A DNA stretch of 42,061 bases, from positions 1 to 42,061 of the forward strand of contig JAOAEV010000046.1 in the NCBI GenBank assembly GCA_026416585.1, written 5' to 3'. Positions 29,001-37,388 of this stretch are shown piece by piece (the first letter of the stretch is position 1; every line of letters begins with the position of its first letter). A program made the translations under genes and the position numbers. The notes beneath the pieces were generated by a model that was given only the letters and a program-made list of their open reading frames with translations, searched no databases and had not been told where the DNA came from. The stretch comes from Chlorobiota bacterium. GTDB taxonomy: Bacteria > Bacteroidota > Ignavibacteria > Kapaibacteriales > NICIL-2.

Positions 29001-30784
29001 GTACCGAGCCGATATCCTCCCACTGTCCAGTTCGAGTTGTCACTGAAGAAGGAATTGATCCGTACCAGTCGGTTGTACACAACCCGACCAGTTGCGTCGT
29101 TGACGATGCGGAAGCGTGCAGCGAATTTGATGTTTTGGGGTTGATAGTTTACCCCTTGAGGTCCTTGAATGTCATTAGACATGTTTTGGAATACTGCAAT
29201 TGGCTGAATACCACCCAGCCGCTCATGGCCCGCAAGAATTTCAAAATTCCGTAGCCTGTCAGAGGGCACCACGACTGTGTAGTCGTTAGGCTGATTAGGA
29301 TCCCGTGGCTTGACGCGGTATTCGGTGGTAACAGCACGAACTGTATTCTTCCACTGCTTGAACTGGACGATCATGCTCAAAGCAGGGGTTCGGTTATCTT
29401 CTGCTTGTCGTCCAGTGCTTGTACCGCTTACAAATACTGCTGGGTTGAATCCCGAAGCAACTTGTGTGTAGTACACTGAGTACTGAAGATAGCGAACGGT
29501 AGAGCCAGAGGTACCAGTAATGGAATTATAATTGATGTGTCGTGCCAAGCCACGGACGGCCAACGTAGTGTTCATCCGCAACATATCTGCGGCGCGGTAG
29601 GGACGTCCTTGGGCATCGCGGGCAATCCCTTGAAGGTTGGTAAACACGACATGTATGGATGAATCTGAGCGATTAAGAACAACCGCCACACTGAACGAGA
29701 TAAAGTTTTGATCACCTGGCCGAATATTGGCAGGGTAGGTGTAGGTGCCCACCTGTGCCCCATTTTGGAAGAATCGCCAAACTCCACGTGGCGTGAGGTT
29801 GTGATACCAAATAATCAGGCGATCACCGTTGATTGAACGCTTGTAGTAAACCTTGCCATAGTCATCGATGTAATTGTCTTTTGGATTAAACACGGAAAGC
29901 TGCAAATCCCCCCAGCATGGCATAATGAGGGGTGGATTGTTGACGAAGTTCTCGATACTACTCCGTCCGTCATTCCCCGACCAACGGTTATTGGGATTGC
30001 GGATTCCATCCTGCGCGTTTGCACTACTTTCAGATATCGGAGCTGTGTTTGCCGGTCTGCCTAATGCTATGCAACGATAGCCATAGTCATCTGGGGTTGG
30101 ATCAGTTGCACCACTCGACCCTTGAGGCGGACGTGTATCTTCTGCTTGGGGATCGTAGAAAGAGAACACCCCGGGAGCAATTTCCCGCTGTGTCCGCTGC
30201 CCATTGTCATCATAAAAGTAGCGACGGTTGCTGAGCGCTATGATTCCATTGGTAGAAACATAAAAACTATCATACCGGACACCATTGAAGTAAAAGTCAA
30301 AACCAATCGGAATCGGTCCTGCAAATGCATTGTCAGTCGAGTCAGTCCCATAAGGCAAAGCTGCTGTCTTCGTCGCAGGATTTTGGAAAAATGGCTTCCC
30401 TTCGGGATGACCAATCCAGTAGGACTCGGGGAACTGGTGCGCACCACTTACAATTTGGCGCCAGGTCGTCGGCTGATAGTTAAGGTCAATTTCGTCTATC
30501 GGAAGACGGAATGGATAATTCTTCCATGCTGGATCAGCATTGTCATCGCTGTCCACAATGTAGTACCCAGTAGAGACAGTGGGGGCAACCGTGTTCTTTA
30601 CCGCCGGGTTTGGATTAGGATTTGCTGGCGGTCCAATTGCAAAAGGCCGGGGGAATGAACCGTTGTTATCTACCTTGCCTATAATGCTCCGACGCAGCTC
30701 GTCATTGCCCTTGCCGTCGTCGCTCAAGGCAAGACCGACAGCTACCACCAACATCGCTCCAACAAGGAACATTTTGTTCCGCAT
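26075..30784 (-). CDS. Very large exported protein with C-terminal T9SS type A sorting domain
   Basis: Signal peptide MRNKMFLVGAMLVVAVGLALS at 30784 preceded by GAGG; C-terminal LEQNSPNPFSASTTIAYTVP...VELDVVDVLGNVVKKL...GTYLYRLKVGDRVEIKRMSLIR. Confidence 0.9.
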   Translation of the reverse strand: MRNKMFLVGAMLVVAVGLALSDDGKGNDELRRSIIGKVDNNGSFPRPFAIGPPANPNPNPAVKNTVAPTVSTGYYIVDSDDNADPAWKNYPFRLPIDEIDLNYQPTTWRQIVSGAHQFPESYWIGHPEGKPFFQNPATKTAALPYGTDSTDNAFAGPIPIGFDFYFNGVRYDSFYVSTNGIIALSNRRYFYDDNGQRTQREIAPGVFSFYDPQAEDTRPPQGSSGATDPTPDDYGYRCIALGRPANTAPISESSANAQDGIRNPNNRWSGNDGRSSIENFVNNPPLIMPCWGDLQLSVFNPKDNYIDDYGKVYYKRSINGDRLIIWYHNLTPRGVWRFFQNGAQVGTYTYPANIRPGDQNFISFSVAVVLNRSDSSIHVVFTNLQGIARDAQGRPYRAADMLRMNTTLAVRGLARHINYNSITGTSGSTVRYLQYSVYYTQVASGFNPAVFVSGTSTGRQAEDNRTPALSMIVQFKQWKNTVRAVTTEYRVKPRDPNQPNDYTVVVPSDRLRNFEILAGHERLGGIQPIAVFQNMSNDIQGPQGVNYQPQNIKFAARFRIVNDATGRVVYNRLVRINSFFSDNSNWTVGGYRLGTFQTSGTTTVFTATTPPPALNGVPPYAYVQVQFPPFEPNEFIDDQIGRFTAYVIAVPIDSAGIGYKDMWPFDDTVRFRLFVSRRLTQLNEDIREYHVVGGSPIPSVLKFISIGADVLDGDESTNNPPPPRGEYAAANNPFFTLKTPVIRLDREVQQPDGQPLVVATGGDTLITFPIDLRDRRGAVLSFAFHRAAKRTEGYPRDWASSELPGPEPRVAYFDLGPTAGIVAPGNTADDFQDVLRVEFGRPTRDLINNVVVSDIPGAPSFEWNWHPRCCGQSAITDNPAWSVWGGGGYRRGFHPVDKDTPLTRAQGIVVDPFDDGKDFEWRKVYIPIPDTFINAPNEGAQYFRIRFRWAARDHSIPFGPADDYDPIFLKNIRILFPREVTDLEVMTVLATWPYRVTPASQAQRIPIRVKVSNNTGLPAQAFPIRVTIADRNDAQNPNIDRRYVYDRTVVIPYIRGNEDREMTMPAWNARESARSNQDRYIIAAKVNYPGGDLEPLNDSTFSEFEMTFGPSFSYHDPTAQNEVPNEPLIRMFGKGLNLLGYQSSAYTPVTAAGADGGNGSGQIAVKFELTTQDTVYGFQAWFASLNSNTDNIRFAIYNDQGGIPSGNPIPGSILRAYRGMDASGDVKYNEYTTYLLERPVVLPPGTYWAAVAQLSSVGFELGGVAQRMGIQLGNFNAAPIPGANNINLLIDKAFRRRTIQGTLINDNKFVFENSVGSGQWAEFVPTVGNVAYNFLDFRGYIGQGSSYTRGSWIPMIRPFLGNRSIGPRKYVRITPVEITLFEGAKRPTAVDLWWETSSETNNHGFYLERRTAGADQWQELAFVPTQAANGNSTAPLSYSYTDRTVSGGNIYEYRLRQVSRDGSVSYSGTLRFDFTDDAELTLEQNSPNPFSASTTIAYTVPANSVVELDVVDVLGNVVKKLVTGQVQSGYQTVRWDGTDENGKQLSSGTYLYRLKVGDRVEIKRMSLIR

Positions 30785-30873
30785 GGTACCCTCGAGAAAA
30801 ATGTGGAACATACTGTTTTCTATATCCGGCATAATGTTTTCTTTATTCAGAAGTTTCATCATCGCACTTTGCA

Positions 30874-30881
30874 CAAAAGTA
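30874..30881 (-). promoter_or_regulatory. Candidate -7 box for the giant T9SS protein gene
   Basis: Minus strand TACTTTTG matches TAnnTTTG in the 290-nt gap upstream of the start at 30784; no TTG at the expected 19-21 nt spacing (nearest at 26 nt). Confidence 0.4.
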
Positions 30882-31074
30882 ATACACATTTTTCCATTAC
30901 TGTTTCGCAACCTATCGCAATCGGACCAATAACACTCTCTCCTTGGCGCATCGCACTGCGTTACCGCCTATCTCAGCGACAGAGCGCCAGGACTTTTTCG
31001 CTCTATTTACACATTCACCGGTAATGTTACCAACCGTAAAAATGCAAAAAAAAATCGTCACAACCAAACTCTTT

Positions 31075-31725
31075 TTACCCTGTGGGGAAAACAAGTTTTC
31101 TGCATAATCGGTCCAATGCACGAGGATAATAATGATGCTCTGCTTCCTGTACACGCTGCATGAGAGATTCGGCAGTATCTGACAGGAGCACGGGGATATG
31201 CACCTGTTCTATAATTTGCCCTGCATCGTATTCTTCAGTGACAACATGTACCGTAATGCCTGTACAGTGCTCCCCTTTGTCGAGAACTGCTCGATGTACA
31301 TTGAGCCCATACATCCCTTTTCCACCAAATTTGGGGAGTAGAGCAGGGTGGATGTTGACAATACGCCCCGGATATCGCTGCACTGTAGTAGCAGGAACTT
31401 TGAGAAGATAGCCAGCTAATGCGATAAATTCCACAGCGGACTCATCCAACACCTTATGCAAGACCGTAACGTATTCTTCTAAGGTAGCGAAGTTGCGCGG
31501 CGAGAGGACGCAGTTTCTGACCCCAAACTGCTGCGCTACTGCCAGAATTCCTGCTTCCGCCCGGTTACTGACGATCAAAACAATCTGATAGGCGACCGCT
31601 TTATTACGAGAATACTCGAGCAATGCTCTTGCATTTGTCCCCATTCCAGAACCAAAGACTGCAACCCGGATTTTAGCGTTTTGTCCGCCCACCACCCTCC
31701 TCCGCATAGAGGATGTATGCTGCAA
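31075..31725 (-). CDS. purN: Phosphoribosylglycinamide formyltransferase
   Basis: IRVAVFGSGMGTNARALLEY, ALAGYLLKVP, GRIVNIHPALLPKFGGKGMYGLNVH, GITVHVVTEEYDAGQII. Confidence 0.95.
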   Translation of the reverse strand: MQHTSSMRRRVVGGQNAKIRVAVFGSGMGTNARALLEYSRNKAVAYQIVLIVSNRAEAGILAVAQQFGVRNCVLSPRNFATLEEYVTVLHKVLDESAVEFIALAGYLLKVPATTVQRYPGRIVNIHPALLPKFGGKGMYGLNVHRAVLDKGEHCTGITVHVVTEEYDAGQIIEQVHIPVLLSDTAESLMQRVQEAEHHYYPRALDRLCRKLVFPTG

Positions 31726-33361
31726 GCTTTCCTTCGTCTATGGTTTCGAAATTGTTCCAGTATTCAGCAGTAAACTCTTCGCGCGAGCTGGTATCGGCAA
31801 GATGACGCTCACATCGTTCCAAAAGTGCCTGGCAGCGGCGAATCCATACCTTCCAATTTGAAGGTCGAAGATCGATCCATCCGTCGTGGCACCATCGCTC
31901 TATGTTCTCTGGATTGATTGTGCGATCGTGCCCATGTGGAGAAGGAACAAGTACCACCGAACCTCGCAAATAACGCTGACCATCGCTTAGCAGAATGGGT
32001 AATCCTACCGACAAAACCGTCGATCGAAACTCCGCACTTCTCCCAATGAACTCCTCAGCACGACGTGCCAAGTCAATTGCCTCTGCTGCCGCGACAGCTC
32101 GTATCGATCCAGCGATTGCCCGTAATATCGCTGCTTCGTAAAGGAGCTTTGTCAACCGTGGAGGTCCAAGCAATTCAAAGCCAATGCTGGAGGTACCGTA
32201 CTGCGACTCAAGCGTGCGCAACACACTCAGCGCACGTTCCCGGAGTGCCCCCGCACGGTATGTAGGTCCCATTACGCTCGCATCCAATGCCCCGACAATC
32301 TCTCGCCCTGTCGATGCCCCTCGGAGTTCTTCCACGACGACATGAGCAATTTCTTCTGGAGTTACCATCTCCATCAAGCCAATAGTCGTCACTGTCTCAA
32401 ATTCTGCCCGACCGAACACTCCATTTTCCCCCGTGTCAATAAACACCGATTCTAATGGAATGTTGAGATGTACCACTCCTTCCGATGCAGAAAGATCAAG
32501 CTCTCCTTCACAGCGACGCGCATGCTCAATTGGCATATCGCAGCGTTCAATGATCTGTCCCCGTCGAATGATAGGACCATAGCCGATTCGTTTCCATCCG
32601 ATGGCAGCTGACGGCTTGACTTCTTTGACCACGGGTGCTCCCGGGGTCCGCGCCATGAGAAACAGCAAAAGCGAATGTGCTCCTGCAATAGCGGCCTTCG
32701 AAAGCAATAAGCGCGAGGGACGTTCTTCACTGTGAGTAAATGGTATGTTGAGTCCCATCCCCCCTGTTCCACTTGTCCCCACCTTGAGATACACTTGCAC
32801 TTTGGCTTCTCGAAGAGAATGGTAGAGAATTTGCACGTGGCGAACCAACTGGGGTATGTAAAGACTAGCCAATAAGTACTCCACCTCCTCCGCTGAAGGA
32901 GGCTGTTCAGTGGCAAGTTGACGACTCAAACGCATCCCCGCTGTGTAAATATCCTGGTAGGCTATGGCGGTTGCCGTATTGACACAATCAATGACTGCAT
33001 CAGGTTGATAGGTCATCAAAAGGTCATAGAGTGCCTGACGGCGAAGCACGTGTTCGCTAAGCTCCCCTAATGTCTCCTCGATTAGTGCACGCCGATATTC
33101 TGGATTCTGCAGAATCGCATCTCGGCTAAGATCTTTCCATTCAGTACGGGTGAAGATATTCCCCCACCATGGAACGAAGGTTTCGGCTGGCAGCAGCGAA
33201 TACTGCCGGCGAAGTTGGGCGACTGCTTCTTCTGCTTCTTGCTGGCGTAGCGAAGTAACAATAACACGTGCGGGCTCATGCCGCATCAACCGTTGGATGA
33301 TGGCAGAGCCAACCAACCCCCACCCACCAAGCACGAGAATTGTTGAGCCTTTTAGCTGCAT
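31673..33361 (-). CDS. Large NAD(P)-binding Rossmann (SDR-like) protein, function unknown
   Basis: ILVLGGWGLVGSAIIQRL nucleotide-binding motif at the N-terminus; about 560 aa; start placed at MQLKGSTILVL (33361). Confidence 0.65.
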   Translation of the reverse strand: MQLKGSTILVLGGWGLVGSAIIQRLMRHEPARVIVTSLRQQEAEEAVAQLRRQYSLLPAETFVPWWGNIFTRTEWKDLSRDAILQNPEYRRALIEETLGELSEHVLRRQALYDLLMTYQPDAVIDCVNTATAIAYQDIYTAGMRLSRQLATEQPPSAEEVEYLLASLYIPQLVRHVQILYHSLREAKVQVYLKVGTSGTGGMGLNIPFTHSEERPSRLLLSKAAIAGAHSLLLFLMARTPGAPVVKEVKPSAAIGWKRIGYGPIIRRGQIIERCDMPIEHARRCEGELDLSASEGVVHLNIPLESVFIDTGENGVFGRAEFETVTTIGLMEMVTPEEIAHVVVEELRGASTGREIVGALDASVMGPTYRAGALRERALSVLRTLESQYGTSSIGFELLGPPRLTKLLYEAAILRAIAGSIRAVAAAEAIDLARRAEEFIGRSAEFRSTVLSVGLPILLSDGQRYLRGSVVLVPSPHGHDRTINPENIERWCHDGWIDLRPSNWKVWIRRCQALLERCERHLADTSSREEFTAEYWNNFETIDEGKLAAYILYAEEGGGRTKR

Positions 33362-33546
33362 ACGCACATTCCAAACAACAGCAACAAACGGCGGCGAAAT
33401 TACACCACTCCTGTTGGCTTTACGGCAAAAAGCTCCCACAAGCCTTCCTGCTCCCTGTCATGGATTGATAGAGCAAAACATGATTCTTTCCCCACCCTCG
33501 TGCTACTCGGCCCGAACACAGCGTTCCTTCGACACTATGCCACTAA

Positions 33547-34128
33547 CTAACAACGGAACACATCACCGCCAAATGCGAAGGGGAGCAATTCTTCAGCGGT
33601 GCACCACCGTTCCGGACCTGCTGGTGTTAACATACCTACTATTGCAAAAGGCGCCAACTCAATTATCCATTGCCGACAGCCCCCGCAGGGGGAAATAGGT
33701 TCTGGTGTATCGGCGACAATGCAAACAAAAAGTATCGTGCCTAAGCTGCTAACCTGAGCTGCTGCCAACGCAGCACGTTCAGCACACAGCGTCAGGCCAT
33801 AACTACTATTTTCAACATTCGCGCCGACTGCAATATTGCCATTTTCGTCAAGCACAGCTGCACCCACGCGAAAGTTGCTATACGGTGCATAAGCATTCTG
33901 CCGTGCTTGCCATGCGCGGCTAATCGTATGCTCGACGCTCTCCCAGGCCGACAAGATATCTTCTTCTTCCTCTGCATATCGTTGTGTTCGCTTGAGGTAA
34001 GCTGAATAGTCGGAACCACCCACAGCACGTTGCACAATTGCACAAGCCATCACATGCCTCCCTGTTCCCGTAGCACCTCGCTGGACGTACCGGTAGAGCC
34101 GCTCAAATTCTGTGTCAAGAAAAGACAT
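33547..34128 (-). CDS. cdd: Cytidine deaminase with N-terminal extension
   Basis: AYAPYSNFRVGAAVLDENGNIAVGANVENSSYGLTLCAERAAL...PCGGCRQWIIEL zinc-site motifs. Confidence 0.9.
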   Translation of the reverse strand: MSFLDTEFERLYRYVQRGATGTGRHVMACAIVQRAVGGSDYSAYLKRTQRYAEEEEDILSAWESVEHTISRAWQARQNAYAPYSNFRVGAAVLDENGNIAVGANVENSSYGLTLCAERAALAAAQVSSLGTILFVCIVADTPEPISPCGGCRQWIIELAPFAIVGMLTPAGPERWCTAEELLPFAFGGDVFRC

Positions 34129-34282
34129 TATCCTACTCCTTCATCACAGATACTGGTTCTGTTCCTCCACAGCTATTGTAGCTCAAAAGAAAGTACAAAA
34201 TTGCACACGCCCATGCTGCTGTGCACCATTTGCTCGAGTTTACCGTTATTTTGGCGCTAAGTGTCACATACATGCCAAGTGT

Positions 34283-37159
34283 ATGCATCGTCTGGTCATC
34301 GTAGCGCTTTTCATAGTTGCTCTTACAAGTGGGCTCTCTGTCGCCCAAGACATAGTGCCACAAACCATTATTGTTAAGTTTCGCGCGGGAACACCGGATT
34401 TTACCTACTGGCGCACAGCAGGGCGGAGTGGGAGCATTCCTGCGCTGGAAGCAATTGTAGGTCCTCACCGCTCCCGTCCGTATCTACGTGATGCAGTGCT
34501 GCAAGCACTCGCTCATCGCATGCAACAAATAAACGCTCGTAGCTCTGACGACCCCATTGCCTCCTTGGAACGAATTGCCATAGTCGAATTTGACCGCGAT
34601 CTTGACGTTATCCTTATAGCACGAAAGCTTTCTGCCCTTCCCAGCATTGAATACGCAGAGCCGATGCCTGTGCGACGGATATTCTACCAACCTAACGACA
34701 GTCTTTTTTCTCTCCAGTACCACCTAACGAAAATCCGCGCTACGGATGCATGGGATTCGATTCCTGCTGCTGCTGCACCCGTCCTCATTGCTATCGTTGA
34801 CACAGGAGTCGATTATACGCACGAAGACTTAGCGGCGGTTATCTTCACTAACCCTGGGGAAACGGGCACCGACGCTCAAGGAAGGGACAAACGCACCAAT
34901 CGCATTGATGACGACAACAATGGCTTTGTCGATGACTGGCGCGGCTGGGATATGGCGATGAACGATAATGACCCTCAACCAGGAAATGTCCATGGGACCC
35001 ACGTGGCTGGCACTGCAGCCGCAATGGTTAACAATCGCATTGGCGTTGCGGGTGTCTCCAACCGTGCTCGCATTTTGCCCGTCAAGTGTGCAACGGATTC
35101 ACCAAACGCTCCAAGCATCATCAATGGATACGAAGGAATTGCATACGCTGCTGCGATGGGCGCAAAGGTGATCAACTGCTCGTGGGGTGGGGGTACTGCT
35201 TCACAAGCTGAACAAGAAGTCATTAACACTGCCATTGGATTAGGAGCTGTGATCGTCGCAGCAGCAGGGAACAGTGGCGTCGAGGAACAGCTCTATCCCG
35301 GTAGCTATAACGGTGTACTCTCGGTCGCAGCTGTTGGGAGCAATGACGTCCGCGCTGCATTCAGCAGCTACCACACATCGGTGGGGATAAGCGCACCGGG
35401 AGTATCCATTCTGGCTACGTACCCTGGCAACACCTACGGCTATGCAGATGGCACCTCGATGGCTTCTCCGATTGTGGCTGGAGTTGCTGCTTTAGTTCGC
35501 GCAAAATATCCCCAACTTAGTCCTCAGCAAGTAGTTGCGCGCCTGAAAGCAACAGCCGATCCTATCGATAACATCACTGGTAATCGGAATCGTGCATGGA
35601 TGGGCAAGCTGGGAAGTGGCCGAGTCAATGCATATCGCGCCGTCACAACAGCGAATGCCAAGTATGTAGAACTCGCTGGTGCAACCATTACCGATACGGA
35701 TGGCGACAACGTATTTGAACCTGGAGATACAGTGACCATCCTGCCGACATTTCGAAACCTCCTTGCTCCTGTGCAGAATGCTACAGCTGTCATTCGTCCA
35801 GTTACCGCAGGTGCATCCCAACTATTTGCGTTCACTGACTCCGTTGTTACCCTTGGGGCATTAGGGCAAGATGTTACGCTGACATCTCCTTCTCCTTTCC
35901 GGCTGCGTATTCCTGCTGGAACACCGCAGAATTATGTGCTCACCTGTCAGATCACCGTCTTGGAGGGAACTACCCCCATTGGGCGTGGAACGGTCAGTTT
36001 GATTATCATGCCAACCTATCGAACGCTGCGCAATACTGATCTTGTGCTCACAGTCAACAGTATTGGAAACTTTGGCTACAATGACTATCCCAACAACACG
36101 CAAGGTGAAGGTTTCCGCTACAAAGGAAGTCCAAGTGTCCTTTTTGAAGCTGGACTGATGATTGGTTATCGCGCAGACCGACTGTCCGATGTAGCTCGGA
36201 ATGAATCGGGAAGCATGCAGAACAATGACTTCGTCATCGGCATTCCAACAATACTCCGCATTCTCTCTGGAACTCATTCCCAAGAGGTGTTCACCGTATT
36301 TGCTGACAGTGGATCAGCAACCCAAGCTAATGTCCGAGTCGAGCAACATACCTACGTCTTCGACGAAGAAGGCAAACGCGACTTTGCCTTAGCTGCTTAT
36401 CATATCACCAATCGCAACGCGCAAAGCATCGAGCAAATGTATTGCGGAATTTATGCTGACTGGGATATTGGCACAGCTGGACAAAACGACGTGGCAATAT
36501 GGAGTGACGAGGACGGCTTCTACTACGCCTATAACACCCGCAGCTCTACTCTCCCCTACGTAGGCATGCAAATCGTTTCTGACCACCTTCCGAATGCATT
36601 TATGATCGACAACGATGGCCGCACAATTGACAATCCTGGGGTGTACGATGGCTACACCAAAGCAGAAAAGTGGCGCACCATTTCCAGTGGTATTGGGCGA
36701 TCGCGAAGTAGTGTCACCGATGCATCCGCGGTTATTGCTGCAGGTCCATTCCGGATGGAACCTGGTGCTACAGAGCAAGTAGTCTTTAGCATCTTTGCTG
36801 GGCGAAACCTCGACGAATTGCGGTCGGCTGCCCGACGGGCACGCGAAACAGCGCAGCAATTACTCGGCATTTCTCCCCCAGATGTCTCGGGAAAAAGCAT
36901 CAGTCTTCAGGTAAGTCCCAATCCTGTGTCCGAAAACTATCTGACTGTGCAGTACCGATTGCCTGTTTCAACCGAGCTTACGCTGACCGTTGCTGATGTC
37001 CTCGGGCGCTCCCTGACAACAATTAGTGACAATCGGATATCCCCTGCATCGGGTGCTATAACCATCCCCCTGGGATCAGAGTGGGCGCCAGGGACTTATT
37101 TCCTTGTCGCTCGCACGCGTTATGGTTCTGCTATTGTGCCCTTTGTTGTTGTTCGCTAA
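34283..37159 (+). CDS. Subtilisin-like S8 serine peptidase with T9SS type A sorting domain
   Basis: Triad motifs IVDTGVDYTHEDL, NVHGTHVAGTAAA, GTSMASPIVAGVAALV; signal peptide MHRLVIVALFIVALTSGLSVAQ at 34283; C-terminal LQVSPNPVSENYLTVQYRLP...GTYFLVARTRYGSAIVPFVVVR. Confidence 0.92.
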   Translation: MHRLVIVALFIVALTSGLSVAQDIVPQTIIVKFRAGTPDFTYWRTAGRSGSIPALEAIVGPHRSRPYLRDAVLQALAHRMQQINARSSDDPIASLERIAIVEFDRDLDVILIARKLSALPSIEYAEPMPVRRIFYQPNDSLFSLQYHLTKIRATDAWDSIPAAAAPVLIAIVDTGVDYTHEDLAAVIFTNPGETGTDAQGRDKRTNRIDDDNNGFVDDWRGWDMAMNDNDPQPGNVHGTHVAGTAAAMVNNRIGVAGVSNRARILPVKCATDSPNAPSIINGYEGIAYAAAMGAKVINCSWGGGTASQAEQEVINTAIGLGAVIVAAAGNSGVEEQLYPGSYNGVLSVAAVGSNDVRAAFSSYHTSVGISAPGVSILATYPGNTYGYADGTSMASPIVAGVAALVRAKYPQLSPQQVVARLKATADPIDNITGNRNRAWMGKLGSGRVNAYRAVTTANAKYVELAGATITDTDGDNVFEPGDTVTILPTFRNLLAPVQNATAVIRPVTAGASQLFAFTDSVVTLGALGQDVTLTSPSPFRLRIPAGTPQNYVLTCQITVLEGTTPIGRGTVSLIIMPTYRTLRNTDLVLTVNSIGNFGYNDYPNNTQGEGFRYKGSPSVLFEAGLMIGYRADRLSDVARNESGSMQNNDFVIGIPTILRILSGTHSQEVFTVFADSGSATQANVRVEQHTYVFDEEGKRDFALAAYHITNRNAQSIEQMYCGIYADWDIGTAGQNDVAIWSDEDGFYYAYNTRSSTLPYVGMQIVSDHLPNAFMIDNDGRTIDNPGVYDGYTKAEKWRTISSGIGRSRSSVTDASAVIAAGPFRMEPGATEQVVFSIFAGRNLDELRSAARRARETAQQLLGISPPDVSGKSISLQVSPNPVSENYLTVQYRLPVSTELTLTVADVLGRSLTTISDNRISPASGAITIPLGSEWAPGTYFLVARTRYGSAIVPFVVVR

Positions 37160-37186
37160 TGTTTAACCATTTTCAGGAATACTTGT

Positions 37187-37381
37187 ATGCCAACCGATCG
37201 ATACCAAGAGCTCATCTCTCACATCGAGGCAATGAAGGAAGATTTCGAGAAATTCTATACGAAGGGTAAAAATGCAGCAGGAACACGTCTGCGGAAGCAA
37301 CTGCAGCAGCTGCGGCGTTTAGCTCAGGAAATACGTACAGAAATTCAAGCAATCAAAGTAGCGCGGAAAAGCAGCGCATAG
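37187..37381 (+). CDS. Histone H1-like (Hc1-type) small basic protein
   Basis: 64 aa: YQELISHIEAMKEDFEKFYTKGKNAAGTRLRKQLQQLRRLAQEIRTEIQAIKVARKSSA; the KGKNAAGTRLRK core resembles Bacteroidota/Chlorobiota 'histone H1' proteins. Confidence 0.75.
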   Translation: MPTDRYQELISHIEAMKEDFEKFYTKGKNAAGTRLRKQLQQLRRLAQEIRTEIQAIKVARKSSA

Positions 37382-37388
37382 GACAGCT

